From contig JBCAXJ010000019.1 in NCBI GenBank assembly GCA_038534135.1, positions 9,077 through 73,076 of the forward strand: a stretch of DNA of 64,000 bases, read 5' to 3'. Each line of letters begins with the position of its first letter. The first letter of the stretch is position 1. Under the pieces are notes generated by a model. It was not told the origin of the DNA. It worked only from the letters and a program-made list of their open reading frames with translations, and ran no database searches. Below are positions 1-9,014 of the stretch, piece after piece. Position numbers and translations under genes: made by a program. Origin of the DNA: Thermohalobaculum sp038534135. Lineage in GTDB: Bacteria > Pseudomonadota > Alphaproteobacteria > Rhodobacterales > Rhodobacteraceae.

Positions 1-2
1 CG

Positions 3-881
3 GTGAACGATGACGGCTCGGCAGTCATCCATCCCGGTGCGATGTCGGTGGGTCAGGGTCTTGCGACGGCATTCTCGCAGATGGTGTCCGAGAGATTCGA
101 CATCCCATTGGACAAGATTGATTATCGCCAGGGCGATACGGACGATCTGCCGGGTGGGCGCGGGTCGGGTGGATCAGCTTCGGCGCCGACTGGTGGTTCG
201 GCTCTGGTGCTGGCAATGGACAAGGTGATCGCCAAGGGGCGCGACATGGCGGGGGATCTGTTGGAGGCCGCCGCAGCCGATGTCGAATTCGACGCAGGTA
301 CGTTCTCCGTGGCAGGGACCGACCGGCGGGTCACGCTGCCAGAGGTGGCGAAGGCTGCCGCCGAGCGTGAGGAAACGCTTGACGGCCAAAGCCATTTCGA
401 GCCCGGCAACGTGACGTTCCCGAACGGCTGTCACATCTGCGAGGTCGAGGTCGACCCGGAGACCGGCGAGATCAGCATGGAACGTTACACCGTGGCCGAG
501 GATGTCGGCAAAGCACTGGAGCCGACGCTGCTATCGGGCCAGATGCATGGCGGCATCGCCCAGGGCGTTGGCCAGTCGTTGCTCGAGGACATGGTGTTCG
601 ACCCGGAAACGGGTCAGGTTTTGACCGCCAGTTTCATGGATTACGCGATGCCGCGTGCGGACATGTTGCCCGATCTCGACTTTACCATCCGAGAGGTGCC
701 AACCAAGGTGAACCCGGTTGGCGCCAAAGGCGTTGGCGAAGCAGGTTCGGTCGGATCGATGGTCGCAGCCATCAACGCTGTGTGCAACGCTTTGGCACCG
801 CTGGGGGTCAAACACATCGAAATGCCAGCCACACCGCATCGGATCTGGCAAGCTATTCATAATGCTAAGGGAGAAAGCTAA
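3..881 (+). CDS. Xanthine dehydrogenase/CoxL-family molybdenum-binding subunit, C-terminal part
   Basis: This is the last ~292 residues of a molybdenum hydroxylase large subunit; the real start lies left of the window, so the GTG at the left edge is not a start. Glycine-rich Mo-pterin-contacting segments are visible (GGRGSGGSASAPTGG near residue 50), and GAKGVGEAG near residue 240 carries the Glu that acts as catalytic base in this family. The C-terminus ends in the usual IEMPATPHRIWQAI-type segment. Such subunits hydroxylate heterocycles or aldehydes together with FAD and 2Fe-2S partners, which must lie upstream. The stop overlaps the next gene's ATG by one base. The substrate cannot be told from this fragment. 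Confidence 0.9.
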   Translation: MNDDGSAVIHPGAMSVGQGLATAFSQMVSERFDIPLDKIDYRQGDTDDLPGGRGSGGSASAPTGGSALVLAMDKVIAKGRDMAGDLLEAAAADVEFDAGTFSVAGTDRRVTLPEVAKAAAEREETLDGQSHFEPGNVTFPNGCHICEVEVDPETGEISMERYTVAEDVGKALEPTLLSGQMHGGIAQGVGQSLLEDMVFDPETGQVLTASFMDYAMPRADMLPDLDFTIREVPTKVNPVGAKGVGEAGSVGSMVAAINAVCNALAPLGVKHIEMPATPHRIWQAIHNAKGES

Positions 882-1204
882 TGCTTCTGGATGTACGGAC
901 CTATCGCTGCAAACCCGGGACGATCAACGGACACCTGGACCTCTATGAGAAGATGGGAAAGACGCCGCAGTTCCGCAACCTGGGTGAGCCGATCCTCTAT
1001 ATGAAGACCGAGACGGGCGATCCGAACGAATATGTCCACATCTGGGTTTACGAGAACGCCGGTGATCGCGAGGCGAAGCGCGCAAAACTCTGGTCCGATC
1101 CCGAATGGCTGGCATACACGCGGGCATCGGCCGAGTTGGGTGCGTTGGAAAGCCAGACGAACAAGCTGATGACGCCAGTGAGTTTCCACACACCGAAGGT
1201 CTGA
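881..1204 (+). CDS. NIPSNAP family protein
   Basis: A 107-residue single-domain protein of the NIPSNAP/dimeric alpha-beta barrel fold. It opens with a LLDVRTYRCKPG-type strand and has the family's YVHIWVYENAGDREAKRAKLW core, in which a Trp/Tyr-rich strand is followed by an Arg-rich helix. The start ATG overlaps the stop of the preceding molybdenum hydroxylase gene (TAATG), so the two are translationally coupled and probably act on the same compound. NIPSNAP proteins in bacterial catabolic operons are thought to be small-molecule-binding or minor enzyme components; no reaction can be assigned. A second family member lies at 13764-14087. Confidence 0.85.
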   Translation: MLLDVRTYRCKPGTINGHLDLYEKMGKTPQFRNLGEPILYMKTETGDPNEYVHIWVYENAGDREAKRAKLWSDPEWLAYTRASAELGALESQTNKLMTPVSFHTPKV

Positions 1205-1237
1205 TCTTCTGGACGGGCGCAAACCCATCCAGAACCT

Positions 1238-2125
1238 TCAGCGTTGGCCCAGCGGCCTGAGAAACGTCAGCGCGATTGAGGCGACGATCAACGCAAGAGC
1301 GGTCAGCTTTTGCCAAGTTGGCTCGTCGCCCAGCAACGCCATCGAAGACGATACCGCGACGACAGGCGCAAGCAGGGTCGCGATCGCGGCAACGGATGCC
1401 GGGAGCCTGCTGACGAGCGTCGTCCACAAGGCGTAGCAGAGCAGCATGGGCCCCAGGATGTGAAAGGCCAGAACCCAAAGCACCGTCGGCGACAGTTGTG
1501 TGAGATCAGGAGCCGGCTCGAACACCGCAACGAGCGGCCAGCAGGCCACTGCAGAGGCGCCAAGGAACCACACCGCCTGCCCCGCCGGGCCAATCGACCA
1601 GGAACGCGCCTTGGTCGCGACAATGCCGAGCGCCCAGGAAACCGCCGAGCCGAACATGATCAAGGGTCCAAGCGGATTGGCGATCAGAAACGCCAGGTTC
1701 TCCGAGGCCATCACAGCAACGCCGGTCATGGCCAGAAACAGAGCAAGCACGCGGTTTGGTCCCAGCCGCTCGCCAAGGAAGAAAACCGAGAAGATCGCCG
1801 TCAGGGCGGGCATGATGTAGGCGATGATCGCGGCGCGCGATGTTTCGGTCAGGATCTGGCCGAATGTCACGAGGATGTTGAAGCCGAACACCGTGAGCAG
1901 TCCGGCCAGGATCAACGGCCAAGCCTCGCCCCGGGCGGGACGCAATCGGTCGCCGCGCAACCACACCCAAATGCCCAGGATCAATGCCGCCACACTCAGC
2001 GAAACCGCGCGAATCGTGATCGGCGGGATCTCGGAAAGCAGTGTTTTTACGGCTGGCCAGTTCAGCCCCCAGAACAGGCCGATCAGAACAACAGCGGCAA
2101 GTGTTGAAGCGTTGTTGCGCGCCAT
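1238..2125 (-). CDS. EamA/DMT-family inner-membrane transporter
   Basis: About 295 residues with roughly ten hydrophobic segments arranged as two EamA repeats (IGLFWGLNWPAVK at the N-terminus, WALGIVATKAR near the middle). The ATG at 2125 is preferred to an upstream one at 2188, because the extra 21 residues are Arg-rich and unlike a membrane protein start, and GGGAGAGA sits just upstream of 2125. The family exports amino acids and other metabolites; the substrate is unknown. It is convergent with the NIPSNAP gene, from which it is 33 bases apart. Confidence 0.85.
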   Translation of the reverse strand: MARNNASTLAAVVLIGLFWGLNWPAVKTLLSEIPPITIRAVSLSVAALILGIWVWLRGDRLRPARGEAWPLILAGLLTVFGFNILVTFGQILTETSRAAIIAYIMPALTAIFSVFFLGERLGPNRVLALFLAMTGVAVMASENLAFLIANPLGPLIMFGSAVSWALGIVATKARSWSIGPAGQAVWFLGASAVACWPLVAVFEPAPDLTQLSPTVLWVLAFHILGPMLLCYALWTTLVSRLPASVAAIATLLAPVVAVSSSMALLGDEPTWQKLTALALIVASIALTFLRPLGQR

Positions 2126-2426
2126 TGCGCGATGTCTCTCCCGTGGTCTGGCGCTTGGTCTAACCGCGCGCGGTGCGATGTCTACCACGTTCGGGATCGG
2201 TGCAATCCTGAGGGGGAATCGGGAGGTCTGCGGGGGGTGTGCATCAGCCCGCCTGAAACGCCCCCGGGCGCCAACGCATCGGATGCGATGACACTGTTTT
2301 TGAGAATTCGATCATCTCACGGAAATGTCTGAGATTCGCATTGGACAAGCGCAAGAGGCATGGTTAACGATGATTGAATGCAAGTAAGTTCGTACAATCA
2401 TTACCTGAATTGAAAGTCTGATCGCT
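2126..2426. other. Intergenic region between divergent transporter genes
   Basis: This 300-base stretch separates two divergently transcribed EamA genes and should hold both promoters. Bases 2210-2275 are strongly G-rich on the plus strand and could fold, but no known riboswitch core was recognised. Bases 2360-2367 read ATGGTTAA, which is TTAACCAT on the minus strand, the half-site form of a CtrA box; one 8-base match could be chance. No convincing gene was seen here. Confidence 0.5.
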
Positions 2427-3353
2427 TTGCCCGATCCGTCAATCGAGCCATCCTACTACGAAGTCTTTCGCAGTGCCTGGATGCGCTGGTGGGATGGGCT
2501 ATCTTCGAACATTCGCGGCGGCATACTCTTCATCATAGGATCGCTGCTCTTCACGATCATGATCGCATTGATCAAGATCGTCGGCGAGCGTTTGCACGTC
2601 ACCGAGATCCTTTTCTTCCGACAATTGACCATGACGGCAATCGCAGCGCCAGTGATTATCGCGGGCTGGCCCCAAAGCATCTATTCTGCCCGGCCGAAAC
2701 TCCAGGTGATACGCGTGATCATGGCCTTCCTCGCGATGGTGCTGGGGTTTCTGGCGTTCATCGAACTCACCATGGCAGAAGCGACGGTGATCGCGTTCTC
2801 GAAGACCTTCTTCACAACGCTGATGGCCATCTTCCTGCTGGGGGAGATCGTGCGTGCACCGCGCTGGATCGCGCTGGTCCTCGGGTTCGTTGGGGTCGGC
2901 ATCATCGTCTGGCCCGATAAAGAGTTCGGGCTGAACGTCTGGCACATCATGTCAATTGCCAGCGCCGTCTGCGTCTCAGTCGTGATGATCATCATCCGAA
3001 TTCTTGCGCGCCTGGACAAGCCGGTCACGATCCTGACTTATCAGGCCGTCGGTGTCGGCGTGTTGATGATCCCGCCGACAATCTGGTTCTGGCAGATGCC
3101 GACATTGTCCGAGTGGATGCTGTTGCTGGCGATCGGCGTGGTATCCGCAATGGCGCAGTACCTGAACATCCTGTCCTTCAAACATGGTGAGGCGAGCGCG
3201 CTTGCTCCGCTGGAGTACACGCGTTTGCTGTTCGCAACGATCCTGGGTCTGTGGTTGTTCGCAGAGTGGCCAGAACCGCGTGTCTGGGTCGGTGCCGCCA
3301 TCATCGTCGCGGCCGCGATCTACATGATGCATCGCGAACAGAAAGCTGGATGA
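2427..3353 (+). CDS. EamA/DMT-family inner-membrane transporter
   Basis: A 308-residue membrane protein with ten predicted hydrophobic helices in two EamA halves (GGILFIIGSLLFTIMIALIK at the front; EASALAPLEYTRLLFATILG near the end, the typical DMT final-helix signature). It resembles the subfamily often annotated as S-adenosylmethionine-uptake-like or general DMT transporters. The TTG at 2427 has only a weak ribosome site; an internal ATG at 2481 (MRWWDGL) would still keep every helix, so the start is uncertain. It is divergent from the transporter at 1238-2125. The substrate is unknown. Confidence 0.85.
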   Translation: MPDPSIEPSYYEVFRSAWMRWWDGLSSNIRGGILFIIGSLLFTIMIALIKIVGERLHVTEILFFRQLTMTAIAAPVIIAGWPQSIYSARPKLQVIRVIMAFLAMVLGFLAFIELTMAEATVIAFSKTFFTTLMAIFLLGEIVRAPRWIALVLGFVGVGIIVWPDKEFGLNVWHIMSIASAVCVSVVMIIIRILARLDKPVTILTYQAVGVGVLMIPPTIWFWQMPTLSEWMLLLAIGVVSAMAQYLNILSFKHGEASALAPLEYTRLLFATILGLWLFAEWPEPRVWVGAAIIVAAAIYMMHREQKAG

Positions 3354-3665
3354 CCCCCCAGGTGGTCAACGGTAGATATGTCTTCATCCGCGCGGAACGA
3401 TCTGCTATCGTCCCTTTATTGAGATCGGGGGATCTGGGTGATGAACGTTGGCGGCAGAACAACTCGTTCAGATGAGCAGAACGAACCAACCGTTTTTGAG
3501 ACGCATGAGTTGCAGCGGCAGAGTAATATGTCCGGCGACCGACGCAGAAGCGACGCAAGCATGCCGGCGCGGTACGCTCGGCAATCTCATCAGACGCGAC
3601 CAGCGACCTTCGAGACGTGGCAACAGGCCGTTGTGCTGGACGGAATTTTTTGATGTGACGGCGCT
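3354..3665. other. Intergenic region between convergent genes
   Basis: A 312-base gap between the stops of a plus-strand transporter and a minus-strand repeat protein. The only open frame of any size on the plus strand (3438-3653, 71 codons) is low-complexity and matches nothing I recognise. There is no clear hairpin plus T-run. I see nothing else here. Confidence 0.4.
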
Positions 3666-4967
3666 CTAGGCGAGTCCTCCCACCTCCGGCAGGTTGAAGA
3701 ATTCGTCCGGAATATCAAACTCATCGAAGAAGAACGTGTCCGTCGCGATCGATTCATCCGCGGCGAAGGTGACTTGCCGCCCGATCCATAGTTCATCGCC
3801 GTCACCATCCAGGACGTGGCGTTCGAACGCCGATCCGGACTGATAGTAAGTGGCGATGGCATCTCCATCGTCGTAGTCGATCAGGGTCGCTTGAATCGCG
3901 CCTTCGGCATCATAGAACGTCAGGAACTGGCTCCAGTCGTGAGCACCCGGCCCGTCGCCATCACCATCGGTCCAGTGCGCGAACGTTCGCTCTCCCGCGA
4001 TAAAGTCTTCGTACTGAACACGCCCATCGTCATAGTCGGTGATTCGCAGCGTTGGCCGCCCCACGTCATCATAGAATGTCTCGATCCGTGACCAGGAGTT
4101 TGCGCCATTTCCATCATCTCCGCCGGTCCCATCAATCTTGACCGTATCTTGCAGAATCCCGCCTTCGAACTGGCTGGTAACGCTCGAGCCATCATCATTC
4201 ACGGTTATCCGTTCCGATACGCTGCCCTGATCGTCGTAATAAACCTCGATCGTGGACCAGGACCGGGCGCCCATGCCCGCGCCCGATGAACCGGGATCGA
4301 TCGCATCGAAGTGAAAGGTTTCCGTGCGGTGGCCGCCGACGAAACCTTCGAGCTTGGATGTTCCATCGTCAAACAGGGTGAAGCGCTCCTGCACCTGGCC
4401 GTTCGCATCATATGTCGTATTGGTGATCTCCCAGATCTCGGCGTCGCCGAACAGGTCGGTCTGGCTAACGGTGGAACGAATGCCGGCCTGGAATGTCTCA
4501 AGCTTCAGGACGCCCGTGTCGAAGGTCGTCTCACGCGTCGAGATCAGACCCGACAGATCGTACTGAGTGACGATTTCATCCCAGATCTCTTCACCTGCGC
4601 CATTCGGCCCGTTCAGCGAATCGAGTTGGTACGTCTCAGAACGGATGCCACTTGCAAAGGTTTCCGTCAGGACGGCACCGGTATCAAAAACGGTTTCCCG
4701 GGACGCGAGCGCTCCCTGCTCATCGTATTCAATCGTAATTGTTTCCCATGGCATCACGCCGAATCCGTCGGGCCCGGAAAAGTCAGTGAATTCAGTCTCG
4801 ATTCGAATACCGGACAGCGAGAACTGATCCATGCGCTCCGTCAGATCATCGAAGATCGTCAGACGTTCGACCAGCACCAGACCGGACGCGGTTTCTTCAA
4901 GACGTTCTTCAATCACGTCCCAGTCGTAAAGTTCGTCAAGATCCTCGCGCACCCGAAACTCGGTCAT
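3666..4967 (-). CDS. Acidic tandem-repeat protein (seven or more ~50-58-residue repeats), function unknown
   Basis: A 433-residue very acidic protein made almost wholly of tandem units. Each begins with Trp (W-[DES]-x-I) and continues YDxxG, RxTxxDDG, ExFxxGxR and a Gly/Asp-rich turn; Trp starts recur every 48-58 residues at least seven times, with a decayed last copy. The pattern recalls YD-type or beta-rich repeats found at the ends of large secreted proteins of marine alphaproteobacteria. There is no signal peptide, no RTX nonapeptide and no enzymatic domain. The ATG at 4967 is chosen because AGAGG lies 8 bases upstream; a GTG at 4976 has no spacing to that site. It stands alone between unrelated genes. 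Confidence 0.8.
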   Translation of the reverse strand: MTEFRVREDLDELYDWDVIEERLEETASGLVLVERLTIFDDLTERMDQFSLSGIRIETEFTDFSGPDGFGVMPWETITIEYDEQGALASRETVFDTGAVLTETFASGIRSETYQLDSLNGPNGAGEEIWDEIVTQYDLSGLISTRETTFDTGVLKLETFQAGIRSTVSQTDLFGDAEIWEITNTTYDANGQVQERFTLFDDGTSKLEGFVGGHRTETFHFDAIDPGSSGAGMGARSWSTIEVYYDDQGSVSERITVNDDGSSVTSQFEGGILQDTVKIDGTGGDDGNGANSWSRIETFYDDVGRPTLRITDYDDGRVQYEDFIAGERTFAHWTDGDGDGPGAHDWSQFLTFYDAEGAIQATLIDYDDGDAIATYYQSGSAFERHVLDGDGDELWIGRQVTFAADESIATDTFFFDEFDIPDEFFNLPEVGGLA

Positions 4968-5085
4968 CACACGCACCTCTACTCATCAATGGCGCGTGGA
5001 TCATCCAGACTGACTGCTAAGAGCGAGTTCTCTTCGGGCGAGAAAATTCTGCGAATACGCAACAAATGCTTCGGTCCAGAACCGG

Positions 5086-6156
5086 CTAGTTCTGCCCGGC
5101 AATCGCGCCCAGCACCGCATCGGTCATCTCGCGGGTGGTCGCCGTGCCACCAAGATCGCGCGGGCGCGGCTGTCCTGCGGCTGTCACCTGTTCGATCGCA
5201 GTAAGCAGGGCACGCGCGGCAACGGGCTCGCCGATATGCTCAAGCAGAATCGAGGCCGACCAGAAAGCGCCGATCGGATTGGCGATACCCTGTCCCATGA
5301 TGTCAAAGGCCGAGCCATGGATCGGTTCGAACATGCTTGGATAGGCACGTTCCGGGTTCAGGTTCGCCGTGGGCGCGAGGCCGAGCGACCCGGTCAGGGC
5401 CGCAGCCAGGTCGGATAGAATATCGGCGTGAAGGTTGGTGGCGACCACGGTGTCGATCTGATCCGGGTGCAGAACCATGCGCGTCGTCATCGCATCGACC
5501 AGCACGCGATCGGTTTCGACATCCGGATAGTCAGGCTTGATGGACTGAAAGATGTCATCCCACATCACCATGCCGTGACGCTGAGCATTCGACTTTGTCA
5601 CCAACGTCAGGCGCTTGGCCGGGCGTGTCCGGGCAAGTTCAAACGCAAAACGCTGGATCCTCTCAACGCCCGCGCGCGTGAAAACTGTGACGTCCATCCC
5701 GACCTCGTGCGGGTGGCCCTGATGCGCCCGACCGCCCGAACCGGCATATTCGCCCTCGGAGTTCTCGCGCACAATCACCCAGTCGAGATCCCCCGGCCCG
5801 ATGCCGCGCAGCGGGCTCTCGAGCCCCGGCAATACGCGCGCGGGTCGAACATTGGCGTATTGATCGAAGGCCTGACAAATCGCGAGCCGAAGCCCCCATA
5901 GCGAGATGTGGTCCGGCACGCGCGGATCTCCGGCAGATCCGAAGAAGATCGCATCGAACGCGCGAAGCTGGTCAAGACCATCCTCGGGCATCATCGCGCC
6001 GGTCGACAGGTAGCGGTTCGAACCCCAATCGAACCCTGTCACCTGCAATTCAAATCCTTCCCGCGACGCGATTGCGTCGAGTACTTCCAGCCCGGCCGAG
6101 ATGACCTCGGACCCAATGCCGTCGCCCGGGATCGAGGCAAGTCTATAGCGCTTCAT
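5086..6156 (-). CDS. Tartrate / isopropylmalate-type beta-decarboxylating dehydrogenase
   Basis: A 356-residue member of the isocitrate/isopropylmalate dehydrogenase family, closest in look to tartrate dehydrogenase/D-malate dehydrogenase (TtuC/DmlA). The N-terminus has SIPGDGIGSEV, the middle VRENSEGEYAGSGG for substrate contacts, TKSNAQRHG and the metal-binding Asp region (NLHADILSDLAAAL), and the C-terminal half FEPIHGSAFDIMGQ for NAD binding. These enzymes oxidise a 2-hydroxy-3-carboxy acid with NAD and Mn/Mg and release CO2. It is the last gene of a minus-strand operon after the HAD gene (27-base gap) and LeuCD. LeuCD upstream would fit an alkylmalate-type substrate. Confidence 0.88.
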   Translation of the reverse strand: MKRYRLASIPGDGIGSEVISAGLEVLDAIASREGFELQVTGFDWGSNRYLSTGAMMPEDGLDQLRAFDAIFFGSAGDPRVPDHISLWGLRLAICQAFDQYANVRPARVLPGLESPLRGIGPGDLDWVIVRENSEGEYAGSGGRAHQGHPHEVGMDVTVFTRAGVERIQRFAFELARTRPAKRLTLVTKSNAQRHGMVMWDDIFQSIKPDYPDVETDRVLVDAMTTRMVLHPDQIDTVVATNLHADILSDLAAALTGSLGLAPTANLNPERAYPSMFEPIHGSAFDIMGQGIANPIGAFWSASILLEHIGEPVAARALLTAIEQVTAAGQPRPRDLGGTATTREMTDAVLGAIAGQN

Positions 6157-6183
6157 CGGGATACTCCTGCAGCAGTCGGATGA

Positions 6184-6897
6184 TCAGCAGCCCAAAACGT
6201 CGGCGATACCCTCGATGTGGTCGGTGACGATGTCCCAGTCCCCGGTCGCTTGCGTATCGCGGCTCTGGTCTTCACCGTATTCGGTCGGCCGATTGATGTA
6301 TGCCGTGCGCATTTCGTGACTGGCGGCGGCCTCAAGGTCGTTGTTGTGTGCGGCACACATCATGACCTCGGGCGGCGTCATGCCGAGCATCTCGCAAGCG
6401 CCAAGATACGTCTTAGGATCGGGTTTGTATCCGCGTGTCGCGTCCGAGGACATGATGACATCCCACGGGATACCGGCACGCTTGGCCATGTTGATCAACA
6501 GCGGCGTCGAGCCATTGGACAAAGGGCCAATGATGTAGCTTCGGGCGAGGCGGCGCAGGCCAGGAACCGAATCCGGCCATGGATCGAGCCTGTGCCAGGC
6601 GAGATTCAGCTCGGCACGTTCCGCGTCGTCGAAGTGCGCGGCAATCCCGAAATCCTCCAGGATCACATCCAGGCGTTCGCGGTGGATCACGTCGATCGGC
6701 GTCCAGGGGCGTTCGCCAGCGATGACCGGGGCCATTCCGGGTTGGTAACCCGCGCGCCAGGCTCTGGCGAAGGCTTCGGCATCCAGACCTTCGATGCCCT
6801 TCGACCGTGCCAAACGCTCAACCTGTCGCGCGACCGAACCGCGCCAGTCCACGACCGTTCCAAACGTATCGAACAGCAACGCCTTCACCTGATCCAT
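6184..6897 (-). CDS. Haloacid dehalogenase type II-like HAD hydrolase
   Basis: A 237-residue HAD protein. The nucleophile Asp lies in ALLFDTFGTVVDW at residues 6-18, motif II in LSNGST near 120, and the motif III Lys and following loop in GYKPDPKTY near 155. The alpha-helical cap between them matches 2-haloacid dehalogenase type II, whose known reaction is hydrolytic dehalogenation of L-2-haloacids to D-2-hydroxyacids. Many relatives are merely phosphatases, so dehalogenation is inferred. The gene sits between leuD (90-base gap) and the dehydrogenase gene. Its product, a 2-hydroxyacid, would suit the neighbours. Confidence 0.85.
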   Translation of the reverse strand: MDQVKALLFDTFGTVVDWRGSVARQVERLARSKGIEGLDAEAFARAWRAGYQPGMAPVIAGERPWTPIDVIHRERLDVILEDFGIAAHFDDAERAELNLAWHRLDPWPDSVPGLRRLARSYIIGPLSNGSTPLLINMAKRAGIPWDVIMSSDATRGYKPDPKTYLGACEMLGMTPPEVMMCAAHNNDLEAAASHEMRTAYINRPTEYGEDQSRDTQATGDWDIVTDHIEGIADVLGC

Positions 6898-6987
6898 CGC
6901 GACCTCCTTAAGCCGGCGTGCGACGGCGGTCCAGCACCGCCGGGTGGGCGGGTGGGGGCGGTGGTGGATTGACGGCGCACGCCAGCA

Positions 6988-7602
6988 TCAATCCAACCAG
7001 ATCCAGGGCCGCAAGGCCCTGTCCGTTTCCTGCCATGCCGCGATCCCGGGCAACTGCTGCGCTGTCAGACCGAGATCGTCCAACCCCTTCGAAAGCCCCG
7101 ACTTGCGGAGGCCATCGATCTCGAACGGCACGGGTGTCCCGTTTGGCGGGATCACAACCTGTGCCTCCAGATCCACCCGGAACGGCGCTTCCCGTTGCGC
7201 CTTGGTGATCTTGGCGAAGTCCTCGACGATCTCGGCCGACAGCGCGATCGGCAATGTGCCATTCTGGTAGCAGTTATTGCGGAAGATGCCGCCGAAACTG
7301 GGCGCGATGACCACGCGTATTCCAAGGCAGTTCAAGGCCCAGACAGCACCTTCCCGGGAAGATCCGCATCCGAAATTCGGCCCGGCCAGCAGGATCGGTG
7401 CCGATTTCCAGTGCGGCTGGTTCAGCGGAAAGTCTGCGATCTCTGCGCCGGTCTCGTCGAACCGCCAGGCCTCGAAGGCGTAGGGTTCGAGTTCGTCGCG
7501 TCCGAAGTCCGACAAGCGCTCGATCCGGATGATGACATCCGTATTGATGTTGGCTTCCATCAGCGGCACCGCAGGCCCGGAGATCTGGATAAGTGGTTTC
7601 AC
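6988..7602 (-). CDS. leuD: 3-isopropylmalate dehydratase small subunit
   Basis: A 204-residue small subunit of the aconitase-like dehydratase. It carries NINTDVIIR near residue 17, the swivelling-domain signature GPNFGCGSSREGAVWAL near 74-90, and PSFGGIFRNNCYQNG. The GTG start at 7602 overlaps the leuC stop by four bases (GTGA), which fixes the start although the frame is open further upstream. It pairs with the LeuC subunit next door to hydrate/dehydrate 2-alkylmalates. The usual leuB partner is replaced here by a HAD enzyme and a tartrate-dehydrogenase-like enzyme, so this may be an accessory, not biosynthetic, copy. Confidence 0.9.
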   Translation of the reverse strand: MKPLIQISGPAVPLMEANINTDVIIRIERLSDFGRDELEPYAFEAWRFDETGAEIADFPLNQPHWKSAPILLAGPNFGCGSSREGAVWALNCLGIRVVIAPSFGGIFRNNCYQNGTLPIALSAEIVEDFAKITKAQREAPFRVDLEAQVVIPPNGTPVPFEIDGLRKSGLSKGLDDLGLTAQQLPGIAAWQETDRALRPWIWLD

Positions 7603-9014
7603 TGTGCGCCGCCCAGCTTGCGAACGTCCGTGATCCTGCCGGTCACCGCCGCTGCGGCGGCCATGGCGGGCGAGACCAGATGCGTCCTGGCCCTTGGCCC
7701 TTGGCGCCCGACGAAATTCCGGTTTGTCGTTGAAACACACCGCGCACCCGGTGCCACGACCTCGCCGTTGGCAGCCACGCATTGCGAGCATCCAGGCTCG
7801 CGCCATTCGAAACCGGCCATGCGGAAGATCGCATCCAGACCTTCGGCCTCGGCTTGTCGTTTGACCGCTTGAGACCCCGGGACAACCCAGGCTGACGTGC
7901 CCTCCGGAACCTTCCGGCCATGGGCAATCGCCGCCGCGGCACGCAGGTCCGAGATTCGGCTGTTGGTGCAGGAGCCGATGAACACATGATCGACGGCCAC
8001 GTCTTCGAACGCTTGCCCGGGGGTCAGACCGATGTAGTCGAGCGCCCGCGCCCAGTCTTCGCGCTTCTCCGGGGTGGCTTGGGCCGGGTCCGGCACCTGG
8101 TCCGAGATTGACGTGACATGCTCCGGAGAGGTTCCCCAGGTGATCTGAGGCGCGATGTCGACCATGTCGAGCGTGACCTCACGATCGAACTCCGCATCAG
8201 GATCGGTCGGAAGCGTTTCCCAGTGCCGACGCGCTGTCTCGAACAACTCGCCTTTCGGCGCGTGCTCCCGTCCTGCGAGATAGTGGTAGGTGACGTCGTC
8301 CGGGGCGATCATTCCCATCTTGGCGCCGCATTCGATCGACATGTTGCAGATCGTCAGACGGCCCTCGATGTCGAGTGTCCGGATGGCCGACCCGGCATAT
8401 TCCAGCGCATAGCCATCGCCGCCCGCCGCACCAATCGCGCCCATCAAATAAAGGATCATGTCTTTAGGAGCGACCCCTGCCCCGGCGCGACCTTCGAAGG
8501 TCACACGCATCCGCTGCGGTTTCTTCTGCACGATCGTCTGGGTGGCCAGGACATGCAACAGCTCGGTCGAGCCGATCCCGAAGGCGACGGCACCCAGCGC
8601 TCCGTGCGTCGAGGTATGACTGTCACCACAGCAGATCAGCGTGCCCGGCAGCGTCAGGCCCAGTTCAGGCCCGATGACATGAACGATCCCCTGCTCTGGA
8701 TCGTTGACATCGATGTAGCGAATGCCGGCCGCTTCGGCCCGCTGCTTGAAGATCGGTGCCAGCCGCGCCGAGATTTCGGTCGAGGCAGCGTGGCGCCCCG
8801 GCGCCGATGACACCGCATGGTCAGGCACGGCGATGTTCAGCGCTGGTGTGTGAACCGACAATCCACGCCGCTCGAGATCGGCCAGCGCCTTGCCGCCTGA
8901 CAGATCATGCAGCAGGTTCCTGTCGACATGCAGCAGTTGGTAGCCGTGCCCCATTTCGGCAACGACATGGTCATCCCAAACCTTGTCAAACAGCGTTCTC
9001 GCCTGATCCGACAT
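7599..9014 (-). CDS. leuC: 3-isopropylmalate dehydratase large subunit
   Basis: A 471-residue 4Fe-4S aconitase-family subunit. Cluster ligands are Cys in GSCTNSRISD and the CSQC pair near residue 405-410; GDSHTSTHGALGAVAFGIG and the late TTNRNFVGRQG / THLVSPAMAAAAAV blocks are standard for LeuC. The ATG at 9014 (MSDQARTL) overlaps the stop of the upstream reductase by one base (TGATG). The usual family length is about 470, so it is intact. It acts with LeuD in the cytoplasm. The context (reductase, HAD hydrolase, tartrate-type dehydrogenase) argues for a role beyond leucine synthesis, although sequence alone does not exclude it. Confidence 0.92.
   Translation of the reverse strand: MSDQARTLFDKVWDDHVVAEMGHGYQLLHVDRNLLHDLSGGKALADLERRGLSVHTPALNIAVPDHAVSSAPGRHAASTEISARLAPIFKQRAEAAGIRYIDVNDPEQGIVHVIGPELGLTLPGTLICCGDSHTSTHGALGAVAFGIGSTELLHVLATQTIVQKKPQRMRVTFEGRAGAGVAPKDMILYLMGAIGAAGGDGYALEYAGSAIRTLDIEGRLTICNMSIECGAKMGMIAPDDVTYHYLAGREHAPKGELFETARRHWETLPTDPDAEFDREVTLDMVDIAPQITWGTSPEHVTSISDQVPDPAQATPEKREDWARALDYIGLTPGQAFEDVAVDHVFIGSCTNSRISDLRAAAAIAHGRKVPEGTSAWVVPGSQAVKRQAEAEGLDAIFRMAGFEWREPGCSQCVAANGEVVAPGARCVSTTNRNFVGRQGPRARTHLVSPAMAAAAAVTGRITDVRKLGGAQ

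Noticed and set aside
1310..2107. 265-codon plus-strand open frame
   Set aside because: Antisense to the EamA transporter; Arg/Gln-rich composition typical of a shadow frame.
2210..2275. G-rich segment considered as a riboswitch
   Set aside because: No conserved core of TPP, cobalamin, SAM or guanidine classes could be matched on either strand.
3438..3653. 71-codon plus-strand open frame in the 3354-3665 gap
   Set aside because: No family resemblance and weak start context; likely chance in a GC-rich sequence.
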